Both the position numbers and the translations under genes were made by a program. Positions 9,461-18,250 of a stretch of 30,000 bases of DNA are shown one piece after another. Each line of letters starts with the position of its first letter. Position 1 is the stretch's first letter. Source of the DNA: Prorocentrum cordatum (Eukaryota; Sar; Dinophyceae; Prorocentrales; Prorocentraceae). The stretch is from the NCBI GenBank assembly GCA_963575745.1, contig CAUYUJ010009756.1, positions 1 through 30,000 on the forward strand. Reading direction: 5' to 3'. The notes beneath the pieces were generated by a model. That model saw only the letters and a list, made by a program, of their open reading frames with translations. It made no database searches and had not been told where the DNA came from.

Positions 9461-10090
9461 TTTTGGGCGTCGCGGCCACGCGCGCAGCGTCGTGGCGGAG
9501 AAAGTCGTGCAAACACACACGCAGACCTCTACGCCACGCCGAAGACTTCCCCCCTGCACTGCGAAACCTCCTGGGAATCTCGTGGGGGGACTCTTGGGGC
9601 ACTCTTGTGGACGTCACGTGGGCATCTGTGGGCACCCGGGGGCCATCTCGGCGCCCACCACGGTTGACGTTGGCACTTCAAGATTTGAAGCGGCGTGGGG
9701 CCCTCTTGGGGCCCATGTTTCCAAAAGAGCCTAGGTTCACGTTGCTCCCAGGACCACCTCCGAGGGCCCGACGCGTGAAAGCCCTCCAATTTCGGTAGTT
9801 TCCTGGTGCTCGAAGTTCTCTCAGGTGATGAAGGCGAAGGTAGGTTGGAACGTCATAAGCCTAGGTCACTCGAGTGACAGCCGCGCTGGGGCCCTCTGAG
9901 GGGCCCTCCAAGGCCGTCCTGCGCACCCCCTGGGCCCGCCGTGGGGCCCTCTTTGGGACCTCGCGGGGCCCTCTTGACGCATCGAGAGCGCTTCAGCAGC
10001 GACCGGGCGAGAGAGGGCACGAATCGCGTGGACGCCAAGGCCACGTGCAAAGACGTGGGGCTCCCTGCGGCGTCCTGGGGCCACCTGGGG
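9461..10090. repeat. spacer with CTTGGG/GGCC degenerate repeats
   Basis: No gene is seen. CTCTTGGGGC, GGGGCCCTC, CTTTGGGACC and CTCTTGACGC tokens recur irregularly between about 9,570 and 10,090. This is the same family and orientation as at 790-1,380. Confidence 0.5.
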
Positions 10091-10451
10091 CCGACGCGGC
10101 GGCTGTCTCGGCGTGCCTTGCCAGATCCTGTGTTAGGGAGCCCACAAAGGACGTACGCGCCCAGCTATGTACATGAACACGGCCCCTCGATCCGCGAGAC
10201 CTGCCGCGTTATACGAACATTTGCGCTATGCGTACTCTCGAAACCAGCGTGGATTCATGTACGTGTACGTCCTTTTGTCGCTCCTGATGTGTCTGGTCCT
10301 GCCTGGTCTGGGCCAGTCTGGTCGCCCCCGGGGCCGCCTGCGGGACCAGGGGGCGGCCCTCGCAGGGCCCATCCCACACCTGCGCGGCGGCAGAGAGCCC
10401 TACGAAGACCTACGGGAACTCACCGATCTGCTGGGTTCGCCAGACGCGTGG
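10091..10451. other. spacer, no gene seen
   Basis: GC-rich sequence upstream of MITE copy B. Short frames exist on the + strand but none resembles a known family. Nothing can be supported. Confidence 0.35.
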
Positions 10452-10459
10452 CGCTGGTA

Positions 10460-10618
10460 TTGGGCCGGGCATGCCCCCCCTACAAGCAGCTTGGAGGGAA
10501 GAAAAAAAAAGTGTCAAACAAATATATCAAAATGATCCAACAGCAATCGAAACATCGTCCCCTGACTATTTTTACCATGTTTGAGCATTCCTCCTGCAGA
10601 GGGACGTGCCCGGCTCAA
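10460..10618. mobile_element. MITE copy B (159 bp, perfect 8-bp TSD)
   Basis: The left end TTGGGCCGGGC and the reverse complement of the right end TTGAGCCGGGC match at 10 of 11 positions. The element is flanked by identical 8-mers CGCTGGTA (10,452-10,459 and 10,619-10,626). Internally it has the A-rich stretch, then CCCCTGACTATTTTT, then CTCCTGCAGAGGG near the right end, shared with the other copies. No open frame of note is present, so it is non-autonomous. The 8-bp duplication fits hAT-type insertion. Confidence 0.9.
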
Positions 10619-10691
10619 CGCTGGTAGCCTCTTCGACATCTGGAGCGGCTTGTGGCCCTGTTAGGTTATCTTGGGGCGGGTGAAGAGTTTT

Positions 10692-10725
10692 GGGGGGAGG
10701 TGGGGTGGAGAGGGGTAGGGGGGGG
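10692..10725 (+). other. G-quadruplex motif
   Basis: Four G runs of four or more bases are separated by short loops (G6-AGGT-G4-TGGAGA-G4-TA-G8). This satisfies the G3+N1-7 rule with margin. It lies in a G-rich stretch that continues to about 10,880. There is no adjacent gene to link it to. Confidence 0.75.
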
Positions 10726-10739
10726 TGTGTGTGGGGTTT

Positions 10740-10980
10740 AGTGGATGGGGGTTGTGGCCCTGTTGGAGTCACACGGGGCTTCTCTTGTCGGGAGCGGCCA
10801 AGAGGGGGGTGTCCAAGAGGGGGGGGTGCAAATCATGACCGGCGGCATGGGCGCGGCACAGCGGGGGGGCCAGGGACGTGATGAAGCAAGAAGAGGCGCC
10901 ATGAAATCTAGGGAAATACCATGGCCCCCGCCATGATATCCACCCACCCCTAGTCTTATGGATGCCATGACAGTGGACAC
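10740..10980. other. G-rich spacer
   Basis: Continued G-rich sequence with a repeated CCAAGAGGGGGG (near 10,798 and 10,813). No gene is seen. Confidence 0.4.
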
Positions 10981-11100
10981 TCTAACAATCCGATCGTTGA
11001 ATTAAAATGTGCTTAACATGTGTAAAACATGTTCTAAAAGTGTTTCAAACATTTTTTACATATCTAAAACATGTCTGGAACATCTTTTAGACACCTGGAA
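10981..11100. repeat. AT-rich island with TAAAACATGT repeats and foldback
   Basis: An abrupt AT-rich island. TAAAACATGT occurs at about 11,023 and CTAAAACATGT at about 11,064, with AACATGT and AACATC variants. TGTTCTAAAAG (11,030-11,040) pairs with CTTTTAGACA (11,084-11,093) with one bulge. The origin is unknown; it may be the remains of an AT-rich transposon. Confidence 0.55.
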
Positions 11101-11272
11101 ATTATTCGGCAGCATGCTTCCCCTCCACTGATCGACTTCCACAACCCTACCCCCTCTTCCGTCGGGCCGCTGAAAAAAGGAACGTTAGATGAGGAACGAA
11201 GCCCCTCTTTGGCCCTGTAAGCGCCTGCGTGCCCCAGGAGGGCTAGAGGCACAGCACTGGAGGAACCCAAGG

Positions 11273-11456
11273 GCGCATCGAGCCCCCTCCGAACCCAAAC
11301 TGTTCCTCATCTCAACGTCTTGACTGTAGCCCTCGACTGGTCCTCCCCCCCCCCTCCCCCCCCCCCTAACCCAAGGGCGCATCGAGCCCCCTCCGAACCC
11401 AAACTGTTCCTCATCTCAACGTCCTGACTGTAGCCCTCGACTGGTCCTCCCCCCCC
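11273..11456. repeat. 95-bp tandem duplication
   Basis: AACCCAAGGGCGCATCGAGC starts at 11,273 and again at 11,368. The copies agree to the end, apart from one T/C difference (CGTCTTGAC against CGTCCTGAC) and the lengths of the C runs. Just downstream, CCTTGCCGCCCCCGACCGGT is itself duplicated (11,462 and 11,493). The pair looks recent. Confidence 0.9.
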
Positions 11457-11639
11457 CTCCCCCTTGCCGCCCCCGACCGGTCCTCACGTCCCTCCTTGCC
11501 GCCCCCGACCGGTCCTCCACAGGTCCGCTACGACACGCGTCCGCGGATAGAGAAAATCAGCGCCATGGTAAGGGATGGGAGGGAGGGGTAGGACGTCAGA
11601 TATGACGCGAGCGCACCTAGCTTGCCCTCTCCCCCTCTG

Positions 11640-11775
11640 CCCCGTCCTTCCCCCCTCTCCCCCCACCCCCCCCCCCCTCCTGGTCCTCCTGGTCCTCCTC
11701 CTCCTCCTCTCCTCTCCTCCCCTCCTCCTCCTCCTCCTCCTCCTCCTCCTCCTCCTCCTCCTCCTCCTCCTCCCG
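11640..11775. repeat. CTC/CCT microsatellite
   Basis: Near-pure pyrimidine on the + strand, ending in about 60 bp of unbroken CTC. (CTC)n is a mirror repeat and so capable of triplex formation. The Leu/Pro/Glu frames across it are by-products. Confidence 0.95.
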
Positions 11776-12180
11776 AAAGAGCGACTGTGGCTCCGGACCT
11801 GGGCTTGCCCCCCCCCCTCCCTGGCCGCCCCCGGTCCCGGGGCCGCCCTGGAGGCCCCCGGGGGCCCCTCCCCTCGGGCCGCTCCGCGGGCCTGCCCGCG
11901 CGCCCATGGGGGCCGCCGCCGATGTGGCCCTCGCCCTCCCTCCGCGGGGGGCGCGCGCACGGGGCGCCGGGGGCCTTCCCCCCCCCTTCGCGGGGGGCCG
12001 GAGGGGCCGGGCGTTGCCAGAAGTGCCCCTGGGCCAAGCCCAGACCCCCTCGAGAAATGAAAAAATCGTGACGGGAGGTTTTTCCTAATTTTCGGCCTCT
12101 GGGGGCCTTCACCGGGCCTCGGGAGCGTCAGAAAACGACTCAGGATGCAAAGCCGGTCATGGGGAAAGGGTCGGGACATC
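11776..12180. other. GC-rich spacer
   Basis: GC-dense, with GGGGGCC-type runs. ATGAAAAAATCGTGACGGG near 12,056 resembles the hairpin sequence at 12,188-12,214, suggesting a related short repeat. No gene is seen. Confidence 0.4.
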
Positions 12181-12187
12181 TGGAGGG

Positions 12188-12214
12188 CGACGTAATGAAA
12201 AAATCATTACGTCG
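12188..12214. repeat. perfect hairpin, 11-bp arms, A5 loop
   Basis: CGACGTAATGA (12,188-12,198), AAAAA, then TCATTACGTCG (12,204-12,214), with no mismatch. It is not followed by a T run and no gene ends here, so it is unlikely to be a terminator. It may be a tiny foldback remnant. Confidence 0.85.
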
Positions 12215-12407
12215 GGGGTCTGGGAGGCGCCCCCAGGATTCTCGGGGCAGCCCAAGCGGCCTCCAAAAAAAGCCCTCGCGAGGCCCAGAGGGCCTCGTGG
12301 GCTCCAGAGTGGAGCGAAAAGCTGGGGGCACCTTGGGCCAGGGGTACCTCTAGCAACACCCGAGAAGGGGCCGGCAGCAGAGCGCAGCTCGACGCCCAGA
12401 GCTGATG

Positions 12408-12581
12408 CTAGCTCGGGCCTGTCCCCCTATGCAGGGGGGGCGTTGGACGAAGAAGAAAAAAGTACGCCAAAAAAATGCTCAAGAGGATGCCGAAGACTGC
12501 TCGAGGGTGGAGAGACAGTCCCCAGACTGCTGTGTGACCATTTTTGAACATGCCCCCTGCAGAGGGACAGGCCCGACTGAA
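12408..12581. mobile_element. MITE copy C (174 bp)
   Basis: The ends are CTAGCTCGGGC and GCCCGACTGAA. The subterminal blocks GCCTGTCCCCCTATGCAGGG and CCCCTGCAGAGGGACAGGCC are near-perfect inverted repeats. Flanks AGCTGATG (12,400-12,407) and AGCTGAGA (12,582-12,589) agree at 6 of 8 positions. The middle contains CCCCAGACTGCTGTGTGACC followed by ATTTTTGAACATG, the family core. It is the largest copy and has no coding capacity. Confidence 0.85.
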
Positions 12582-12589
12582 AGCTGAGA

Positions 12590-12845
12590 TCTGTGCACAG
12601 GAGATGCTGGCGATCAGGGGGCCTTCTCGAGGCGTGCCGGGGCCATGTGGGGCCGACCGGGAGGCCGCCCTGTCGCGTGTGCTCGCGGGTACTGGCTGAT
12701 CTCGTGGTGTTCTGCCCTGCCTTCTCTCGTCGGGATGTCTTGCTCTGTACTCGGGGCGTCGTGGGCCGTCTGGCAGGAGGGGCGCGCGGACTCCATGACT
12801 CGCGGCTGGGACGACGACGCACGGAAGAGAGGTGGGCGAGGGGTG
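12590..12845. other. spacer or intron
   Basis: GC-rich. The exon-like minus frame runs on into it, but the residues lose protein character below about 12,845. If the exon at 12,857 is real, this is intron or downstream gene sequence. Confidence 0.35.
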
Positions 12846-12856
12846 GCCTGCCACAC

Positions 12857-13040
12857 GTTCTTCTCCAGCTTCGTCCTGTCGTCCTCGTCGATGTGCTTGT
12901 AGGGCGGGTAGCAGAAGTTCACGAACAGTATCATGAGCGGAAGCCAAATGGCAAAAGACACTGCGGTCATCCACATGTACTCGGAGTAGAAGTCGGAAGA
13001 ACTCCCCTCTCCATTAGGGCGCTGCTGGTACTGCTGCCAT
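12857..13040 (-). CDS. putative exon with a transmembrane segment
   Basis: In a minus frame the stretch reads as ordinary protein, unlike everything around it. A polar lead (YQQRPNGEGSSSDFYSEY) precedes a hydrophobic segment of about 22 residues (WMTAVSFAIWLPLMILFVNF), then CYPPYKHIDEDDRTKLEKN. This suggests a single-pass membrane protein. A plausible acceptor GGGCAG lies just before 13,040. Candidate donors are GT at 12,856 or GC after CAG at 12,848. The phase is compatible with the exon at 15,315-15,448, so the two may belong to one minus-strand gene with CTC-filled intron DNA between them. I do not recognise the family, and the exon borders are inferred. Confidence 0.5.
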
Positions 13041-13086
13041 CTGCCCTTCCTCCTCCACCTCCTGCTGCTGTTGCTGACGGCGGTCA

Positions 13087-13213
13087 TGATATTTTTTCTG
13101 TTCCTCCTCCTCCTCCGCATCCTCCGTCTCCTCCTCCGCCTCCTCCTCCTCCTCCTCCGCATCCTCCTCCTCCTTCTCCTCCTCCTCCTTCTCCTCCTCA
13201 TCCACCTCCGCCT
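13087..13213. repeat. CTC/CGC microsatellite
   Basis: Interrupted CTC with CGC, CAT and TTC units. The minus frame here (EEEE...DAEEEE, then QKKYHDRRQQQQQEVEEEG) is acidic and could be part of an exon, but its frame does not match the transmembrane exon. I treat it as repeat-derived. Confidence 0.8.
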
Positions 13214-13321
13214 CCTCCTGCTCGCGGGGGGTCCTCGCCTGGCGGCGACCGTTGAAGCCCGTCGTTGCTCCCACGGACCCAGGGCTCGACACGGTGCAGC
13301 TTGAGTGTCGCACGGCCCCCC

Positions 13322-13481
13322 ACGCTCCTGCTCCTGCTCCTGCTCCTGCTCCTCCTCCTCCTCCTCCTCCTCCTCCTCCTCCTCCTGCTCTCCTCTCCTC
13401 CTCCTCCTCCTCCTCCTCCTCCTCCTCCTCCTCCTCCTCCTCCTCCTCCTCCTCCTCCTCCTCTTCCTCCTCGTCCTCCTG
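13322..13481. repeat. (CTC)n microsatellite
   Basis: CTGCTC units grade into about 75 bp of uninterrupted CTC, pyrimidine on the + strand. Ser, Leu, Pro, Glu and Arg homopolymer frames across it are artefacts. Confidence 0.95.
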
Positions 13482-13619
13482 AGTTACGGGGTTACTCAGC
13501 AGACAGTGTACAGCACAAGCACAGCACACTGCAGAAAGGGAAAATTACGCAGGCCTGGGAGCACGGCCCCAGGGTGAGGGCCTTGAGCGCGGCCCCGGGG
13601 TGGGAGGGCTACGATAAGA

Positions 13620-13860
13620 GTTACAGTTAGGTCCGTTAGAGACAAGAGTCTCCACTTCGACTGTCTGCTCTCAGACGAAGCCTTCCCGTCACAGGCAATG
13701 CGGAGCTTTGGGCCTGCCGTACAAGCGGTGAACGCGCCGCAGGCAGCGCAGTGCACGACAGGAAGCCCAGAGCGCTCGACCCAAGCCACGTGAGGCCCCC
13801 CGAGCCCTCTGGGGGCAGGTGGTCTAGGGAGGCTCCTCTTACAACCCCCCTCTTCCCCTT
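13620..13860 (-). pseudogene. zinc-ribbon-like relic, possible LINE C-terminal fragment
   Basis: A minus frame contains HVAWVERSGLPVVHCAACGA followed by FTACTAGPKLRIACDGKASS. The C-x2-C-G-A block preceded by a His-x-hydrophobic-Trp stretch, with a later Cys, recalls Cys/His modules that I associate from memory with dinoflagellate retroelement C-termini. No catalytic domain is nearby, so it would be an isolated fragment. It could also be an exon of the putative minus-strand gene. Low certainty. Confidence 0.3.
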
Positions 13861-14400
13861 CGGGGAAGGGTTTATCAGTGCTCCCTATTGATACGCACCC
13901 CCTCCCCCACCCGGCCGGCAGCCAGCCTGGAACCATGACAACCCCATGAGGGCCCCCCACACACACACACACACCATCCAGGCCAACAGACAATACGAAG
14001 CGCACTCTGCCTCCACATGTGGAGCATGCGCGGCCGCCCCGCGACCATTTTGTGCTGGTATTTTACAGGGACGACTGGGGCGCCAGCAGATCCCACCTGC
14101 CTTCTGGGCGCAGGCTGGTTTGACACATCAGTGGCTGTTGCCTTTTCGCCTTATCGTTTCCCATGGGTGGATCCAAAACTGGTCAAGAAATCTCAAAGCT
14201 AGGCCCAAGAGGCTTCCAAACCCGTAGCGTCTGCGGCATTTTTTACGCGATATGCTGACATCCGGGTGTTACTTATGTGTTAGGAGGGCGGACGGGAGTA
14301 AGTAAGACAGCCTGCGGGCGGGTGGGTAGCTTGACCCTCCCCCATACCCCCTCCCCTGGACCTGGACGGGGCGCCGAGCGAGGTGTCAGAGGGTACGTTT
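13861..14400. other. spacer, no gene seen
   Basis: Mixed-composition sequence with a short CA run (about 13,960-13,973). There is no protein-like frame or repeat beyond local low complexity. Confidence 0.4.
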
Positions 14401-15060
14401 TCGCCCAAGATGGCTCCAAGAGGGCCTCATAGATCCCAAGATGACCTCCGAGATGGCTCAAGATAGCCCAAGATGGCTCAAGTCGGCCCCCAAGATGCTC
14501 CAAGAGGCCCGTAAGAACGCTCCAAGACGGCTTCAGAACGCCTTCGAGACCTCCAAGGAGGCCTCCAAGAAGCCAGAACCCTTCCAAAACCCAAGGAAAA
14601 CCAATGTGATTTGCTTTCTCGCCGTTTCGCTTCCGATGGCCATCCGGGGCCTCAAGATGGCGCCAAGATGGCCCAAGCGGCCCCAGGAGAGACCCAAGAG
14701 AGCTCTGAGACGGCCCCGAGAGCGCCCAAGAGTGCTCCAAGAGCGCCCCAAGAGTGCCCGCCCCAAGAAGCGACTTTGGGGGCTCCCCGCGGGTGGGGGG
14801 GGGGGCGGGCGGCGAATTGAGGAACCCCTCTTCTTTGATCAATATCCTCTAAGATGGCCCAAGAGCGCTCCTAAGACTCCCAAGAGCACCCCAAGATGGC
14901 CCCATGAGGCGCCCAGGCGGCCCGAAGGGGAGTCCAAGATGCCTCTAAGAAACTCCCAAGAGGCTCCCAAGAGGCTTCAAGAGGATCCCCGAGGCTTCCA
15001 TCATGCCCCCCAGACATTTCGAGAGGCCTCCAACAACTCCCACGAGACATCCGAGGAGGC
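14400..15060. repeat. degenerate CCAAGA repeat field (reverse orientation)
   Basis: CCCAAGATGGC, CCAAGAGG, CCAAGACGG and CCCAAGAGCG tokens recur about every 10-15 bp. It is the reverse complement of the CTTGGG family at 790-1,380 and 9,570-10,090. A local 20-bp step (ATGGCTCAAG at 14,453 and 14,473) is visible. The long + frame through it is Lys/Arg/Pro-rich and not convincing. Confidence 0.65.
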
Positions 15061-15074
15061 TCTTATGTTAGCTG

Positions 15075-15302
15075 TTGTTTCCTCCTCCTCCTCCTTCTAC
15101 TCCTCCTTCTCCTCCTCCTCCTCCTCCTCCTCCTCCTCCTCCTCCTCCGCCTCGTCCTCCTCCACCTCCTCCTCCTCCTCCTCCTCCTCCTCCTCCTCCT
15201 CCCCTCCTCCTCCTCCACCTCTTCCTCCTCCTCCTCCTCCTCCTCCTCCTCCTCCTCCTCCTCCTCCTCCTCCTCCTCCTCCTCCTCCTCCTCCTCCTCC
15301 CC
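15075..15302. repeat. long (CTC)n microsatellite
   Basis: About 228 bp, nearly all CTC on the + strand. It directly abuts the putative donor side of the exon at 15,315-15,448, so in transcript orientation it would be a GGA-rich intron start. Homopolymer frames on all sides are artefacts. Confidence 0.97.
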
Positions 15303-15314
15303 CCCAAGACCAGC

Positions 15315-15448
15315 CTGAGGTGAACGGCGTATGCCCGGGCCTCGTCGGTCGCGTTGCTGGCCACTGCGCCCTGCTGAACCACCTGCAGCATGACGCTGGC
15401 TTTGTGCGCCAGCCCGCGACCGATGCCGTCCCATTCGCGCTGGATCGC
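15315..15448 (-). CDS. putative exon, unknown protein
   Basis: On the minus strand a pyrimidine-rich stretch ending CCCTTGCCCTGTAG precedes a frame that reads as ordinary protein for about 45 codons: AIQREWDGIGRGLAHKASVM and on to ATDEARAYAVHLR, mixed helical with no low complexity. It ends at CTCAG|GC, a GC-type donor of the kind reported in dinoflagellate introns, immediately before the GGA-rich microsatellite. The junction leaves phase 2, which fits the acceptor at 13,040. The family is not recognised. The main doubt is whether intermediate exons exist. Confidence 0.5.
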
Positions 15449-16689
15449 CTACAGGGCAAGGGAGGGTAAAAACAGAGATGGGGAGGAAGGGGAAGCGGGC
15501 TGGGCACGGATGGGAAGAGAAGGGGGGGACAGGGGTGGGTTCCTCCCAATCGTTCCTCAAAACAGCGCGTTGCGCGCCTCAAGAAGGCAAAGCAGCACCA
15601 GAGCGCTAGATCATGCGCGCATGCTGGCTGGGAGCCCCACGAAACTGGGACAAAGAAAACATCGACAGCGGCGACGGCGGCGACAGTCCAACGCCGTCAT
15701 GATTTGCGAATACACTCGCATGCCGAAGCCTATGCAGGGGGGGAGAAGAAACGAGGGGGGCGTAAGGAGAGTGAGAACACGAGATGAGAAGAGGAGAGGG
15801 AAAAGCGAGGGGAAGGCAGGCGGCGACAGGACGGGGCTGCGAAGCGGAGCCTGCAAAACAGCCCGCGTGCTACCACAAAGCACGCCAGGGCACCTCTGGC
15901 CACGGCGAACCTGGGCCACGCCAGTGTTCCCCGCCCGGATCGAGGAACAACGGCCCCGAAGCCACGCGCGACATCTGGAACCCGTTCTGGTGTCTCTTCG
16001 ACGCAACTCAGGGCCGTCTGGGCGGCTCTCGGGCCGCTGGAAAACGTCCCCGAGGAGCCCGGCGGAACACCAACGGCGACCAGAAGCACCTGGGAGAAGG
16101 CCCCCGGCCCTGCACCTTGACAGATGTATTTGGTTCTGCTCTCCTGGAAGAAAATCCGAATCCACCTCCCCCCCCCCCCGGTTTCGCGACACCCCTGGTT
16201 AATGCAATTGACATGCGATCCTCCATATTCGTAAATGTAAATTGTGACTCGTACCATCCCAGGCACCCCGCATCGCCCCCCACACCCACCCCACCCCCCT
16301 CATCCTTAACACACCAATGCGCGCGCACTCGTACATCCACAACCATAGATGTTGATGCTTATCGTGCCAGAAGGTTTGCATACTGCGCGCACAGTTACAC
16401 ATCTGCCCTGCTACAAAGCCCGTAAGTTTCTTGCAGTGCATCCGCCCTCGCCCATGCATGCCCCCATCATCCTACATGCTACGCACCGCCTCAACGCGCC
16501 CTCGACTTCGCCAGGCCTGAAGGCGCAGGGATCGCGAGAGAATGCATGGAAAATCCGGCTGGGCAAAGCACGTTGGCCTCACCGTCTGTCTTATGTCTGT
16601 TGTTGTCAGCACCGCTCAGGGATGGCGTTCCCCAGCCACTCCTGTGGCTGAAGCCTCCCTTCCTGCTACGGACTGTCCGAACTTGCCTC
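15449..16689. other. 1.2-kb spacer, no assignable gene
   Basis: The first 40 bp on the minus side form the inferred intron end (polypyrimidine, TAG). Beyond that no frame reads convincingly. CATGCCGAAGCCTATGCAGG near 15,719 weakly resembles the left subterminal part of MITE copy C but lacks the rest. C runs at about 16,170 and CACCCC-rich sequence near 16,280 are low complexity. Confidence 0.4.
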
Positions 16690-18250
16690 GGCTAGTTCGC
16701 TGTCGCCGTCGTCGCTAGGCGGACGGAACCGCCCGCCTACTAAGCCTACGCTGCGGGGGAATTTCGAGAGACTCTCCTGGGCCATCGGCTTCGTCATCAT
16801 GTCTGCTCCGCCGTCGTCCGCGTGGATCTTTCCGAACTCCAGGCGATTCTGCTCGCGCCACTGCCACGCGAACAAGAACCTGATCTCGCTGCGTGTTCAT
16901 CTCACCTGGCCCTCTTTTTTCACGACAAGCAACGCGCCGCTGCAGTCGCTCGCCAGGACCAGCGCCAAGTTCTCGCGCCACTCTGTCATCAGCGATGCCA
17001 GTCCGAACACTTCGGCAGCTCCAGATCCCAATGCACACAGCCCGCTTCCCGCTGACCTCAGCGCCGCGCCGCCCCGACGCCGCGCCCGCGACAGCACCAT
17101 GCACCCGCGGCACTTCAATGCACCACCGCTGACTGAGATCCCGTCGCCCCCTTTGTCTGCCCAGTCTGCGACCGCACGGTGCTGCGCGATCTCCTTGATA
17201 CGGCATCCGGTCCCACAACCAACTCCACGCCCAGGGCCCCTTCCAGGCACCTCGCCATCTCCTTCAGTCGACGCTGGCCTCTCTTAGTTAGCGTCGCCGC
17301 GCCGCGGCCATGCACTAAAACTCCGCGCTACACGTCAGCCCTGTGGCTTCGCAAATATAGTTTCGCCCCCACGCGTGTCCTGTCTGGACCGTCGCCTGCC
17401 GCGTTCTGGGTCTCGTCGTCGCCCATCTGCTCGACCTCGTTCTGCGCCCTCAGGACCACTGAGGGCTTCGCTGCGCGCAACCTGGGCCCCAACGCCGCGT
17501 CCTAGAGTAGCGACGCCTCGCCCTCGATGGCATCGCCGCCCACGATTTTGCGGCCCTGCTTCAAAGAAGACGCGGCGCGCCGCCCTGCCTTGACCCTGAT
17601 TTGGGCCCGCGTGAAGACGCTGCCGTCGCAGCGCCCTCGATGGGGACCCATCTGCCCCATCGCCACTGCGCCGCGACCCCCCCCACGCCTCGGGCGCCCC
17701 CGTGAATCCCGGGGACGCGCGCAGCGCTTCCCACGCGCAACCCGCTGGCACCCCTGCTTCGAAAAGCGGTTCCAATAAAGATCCGGCCCTCCGTCAAGGG
17801 CGCCAAGCGGAGCGCCACGCTGCAATCGCCGAGTGCCACGACGCGGCCGTTCACTTCCGCGTTGACCGACATCGTCTTCAGATGTGCCAGCGACGGAGTG
17901 GCGGCCGCCAAGTCATCACGCCCGCGCGTCTGTTCCGAATCCCCGCGTGGCCCACTCACTCTTCTCGGCGCCGTCGGCTCGGTAGGCGTCGACCCACTTG
18001 CTTGTCAGGATGTTGGACCTCGACGACCAGAATCTGCTTCTCCCCGTGGAAATCGCCCCCGTTCGCGTAGACCTCGCCCTCCACGGTCGCCACCGAAGCC
18101 CGATCGCATTGGTTCGTGACTTGCTCCTGGCCTGGTCACCCCTGTCGCCCCCGTCTCGCTTCCGCTCGGCGCCGCTGCCCCGGCAGCCGGCGCCGCCCTC
18201 GCCACAGCCTGAGCCAAGGGTACTCAGCTGCTTGCCGCTGCCAACCCCGC
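16690..18250 (-). pseudogene. decayed Ty1/copia pol (reverse transcriptase-RNase H)
   Basis: Fragments in several minus frames follow copia pol order. Upstream (17,960-17,760): EQTRGRDDL and ATPSLAHLKTM, then GDCSVALRLAPLTEGRIFI, the finger/palm start of copia RT. One frame over (17,775-17,680): EAGVPAGCAWEALRASPGFT and GAPEAWG. RNase H follows: GGALKCRGCMVLSRARRRG and SAGSGLCALGSGAAE (about 17,150-17,000), then SDCSGALLVVKKEGQVR. In the next frame KIHADDGGADMMTKPM (16,783-16,830) is the typical copia C-terminus. Frameshifts and stops show it is dead. No LTRs, integrase or gag were found. The upstream limit, against the LINE relic, is vague. Confidence 0.75.

Noticed and set aside
12188-12214. 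Rho-independent terminator
   Set aside because: There is no T run after the stem, no upstream gene, and the genome is not bacterial.
13014-13320. Acidic Glu-rich exon joined to the transmembrane exon
   Set aside because: The Glu-rich minus frame is out of frame with the transmembrane stretch and stems from the CTC microsatellite. It could be coding, but the evidence does not separate it from the repeat.
14453-14482. Dinoflagellate spliced-leader relic (GGCTCAAG twice)
   Set aside because: Only nine bases (TGGCTCAAG) match the leader's 3' end, and they sit within the CCAAGA/ATGGC degenerate repeat field, which generates the match by chance.
15719-15760. Sixth MITE copy
   Set aside because: Only a CCTATGCAGGGGG-like left fragment is present; no right end, core or duplication was found.
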